This document shows, piece after piece, positions 63,194-64,000 of a stretch of 64,000 nucleotides of DNA. Under the pieces are notes generated by a model. The model ran no database searches. It worked only from the letters and a program-made list of their open reading frames with translations, and was not told the origin of the DNA. The DNA lies in NCBI RefSeq assembly GCF_010093535.1, contig NW_022985182.1:879785-943784 (forward strand), written 5' to 3'. How positions within the stretch are numbered: position 1 is the stretch's first letter; each line of letters begins with the position of its first letter. Both the position numbers and the translations under genes were made by a program. The DNA is from Lindgomyces ingoldianus (taxonomy: Eukaryota > Ascomycota > Dothideomycetes > Pleosporales > Lindgomycetaceae).

Positions 63194-64000
63194 CTAAGCG
63201 TTGTGTGTTCCTGGTGTTGGTGCTCCGTTATTGTCCACTGCACTGAAGCCAACCTTCTGCGTCATGCCGTTCGCAGCTCGCAGGCTCGGATCCTTCGCCA
63301 TGCCGTTGTGTGTTCCATTGAATCGTAGGTTGGAGATCCCCGGGTAGCCCTTCACACCAGTGGCCTTCTCAAGACGAGAGGCGAGATCCTCTGAAACCTC
63401 GCGGAAGATACCGATCTGGCGTTTGATGATCTCTTTGTCGGAGCAGTTGGCCATGTGTCCGGAAACATTGCCGATGAAGCGTTCCTTGGCGCCATCATCA
63501 AATACCTTCTCCCATAGAGCGCGCGGCGCATTGAAATCTTCTGGTCGAATTTCAGACAAGAATGTGACGGCCTTGCCGGTAAAGTGGCCATGGGTCTTGT
63601 TGAGGTCGACAGTCCTGTGGCGGAACGAGACGGGCTCGATGGAGGAGAGGTAGTTCGGTCGCGCACCCTGGTTGTAAAACGCCATGCTTCCGGCTCGCTG
63701 GAAATTGGCCATTCTGTATGGGACTCGAGGAGCATTGACTGGAAGCTGCTGGTAGTTGACTCCAACCCGATGACGGTGGGTATCTGGGTAAGAGAAGAGT
63801 CGGCTCTGGAGGACTGGGTCGGCAGATGGCTCAATACCCGGAACCATATGTGATGGGTTGAAAGTTACTTGCTCGATCTCAGCGAAGTAATTTTTAACGT
63901 TCTCGTTAAGGAAGAACTCTCCGACCTTGCGAAGAGGAAACTGCTTCTGCGGCCAGATGTGGGTCAGGTCAAAGACATTGATCTTCTGCTTCTCCCAGAG
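63194..64000 (-). CDS. Catalase, C-terminal part (gene runs off the window)
   Basis: 268 residues up to the stop at 63194, open at the window edge. It starts within INVFDLTHIWPQKQFPLRKV, continues GEFFLNENVKNYFAEIEQVT and FNPSHMVPGIEPSADPVLQS, and has the haem-ligand block RLFSYPDTHRHRVG, in which the Tyr of R-L-F-S-Y is the proximal haem ligand. YQQLPVNAP and PYRMANFQRAGSM follow. The end (NGAPTPGTHNA) has no large flavodoxin-like domain, so it is a small-subunit, monofunctional haem catalase (H2O2 to water and oxygen). There is no clear C-terminal SKL-type peroxisome signal. The N-terminus and active-site His lie outside the window. Confidence 0.95.
   Translation of the reverse strand, partial: LWEKQKINVFDLTHIWPQKQFPLRKVGEFFLNENVKNYFAEIEQVTFNPSHMVPGIEPSADPVLQSRLFSYPDTHRHRVGVNYQQLPVNAPRVPYRMANFQRAGSMAFYNQGARPNYLSSIEPVSFRHRTVDLNKTHGHFTGKAVTFLSEIRPEDFNAPRALWEKVFDDGAKERFIGNVSGHMANCSDKEIIKRQIGIFREVSEDLASRLEKATGVKGYPGISNLRFNGTHNGMAKDPSLRAANGMTQKVGFSAVDNNGAPTPGTHNA

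Overview
The window is nuclear DNA of a filamentous ascomycete (Pezizomycotina). Genes carry 45-60 bp introns with GT..AG ends and CTAAC/CTGAC-like branch sites, and the window holds a HET-domain gene, several DUF6590 genes and a GH64 glucanase. A leotiomycete is my best guess, but that is inference, and no species is claimed. Splice sites were inferred by reading frame and phase; every spliced model given with exon coordinates closes in frame.

Positions 1-48 kb are accessory and gene-poor. They start with a GH64 beta-1,3-glucanase-like gene and a Cys-rich orphan. They then hold five copies of one two-gene unit. Each unit is a gene for a coiled-coil, partly disordered protein (CC1-CC5) placed head-to-head with a gene for a DUF6590 protein (D1-D5): CC1/D1 8498-12582, D2/CC2 14925-18651, CC3/D3 21748-25915, D4/CC4 29919-33983, CC5/D5 39293-43625. 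The two start codons are 0.4-0.8 kb apart, so each pair shares one intergenic promoter region. A decayed sixth CC copy lies at 36263-36871. Units 3 and 5 are a recognisable duplication of the whole block, including the promoter and a decayed downstream gene (27185-27921 and 44422-45540). Small DNA transposons lie between units, the best being a 493 bp hAT-type MITE at 13266-13758 with an 8 bp target-site duplication. Much of the remaining space has no gene I can support.

A HET-domain (heterokaryon incompatibility type) gene at 46358-48163 closes the accessory part. From 48.6 kb the content is conserved housekeeping: the ribosome-biogenesis helicase DBP9 (with a DEGD motif II), the mitochondrial NAD(P) transhydrogenase (9 exons, one GC-AG intron), a small unknown protein, the Rpd3L-complex PHD protein CTI6, and the 3' end of a catalase gene running off the right edge.

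The most unusual content is the repeated divergent CC/DUF6590 unit. The pairing is kept five times although the sequences have diverged strongly, and one copy (CC5) carries an in-frame stop. This suggests that the two products work together, or at least are co-expressed. No function can be read from the sequence, and a link to self/non-self recognition is only speculation from the neighbouring HET gene and the duplicating, decaying pattern.
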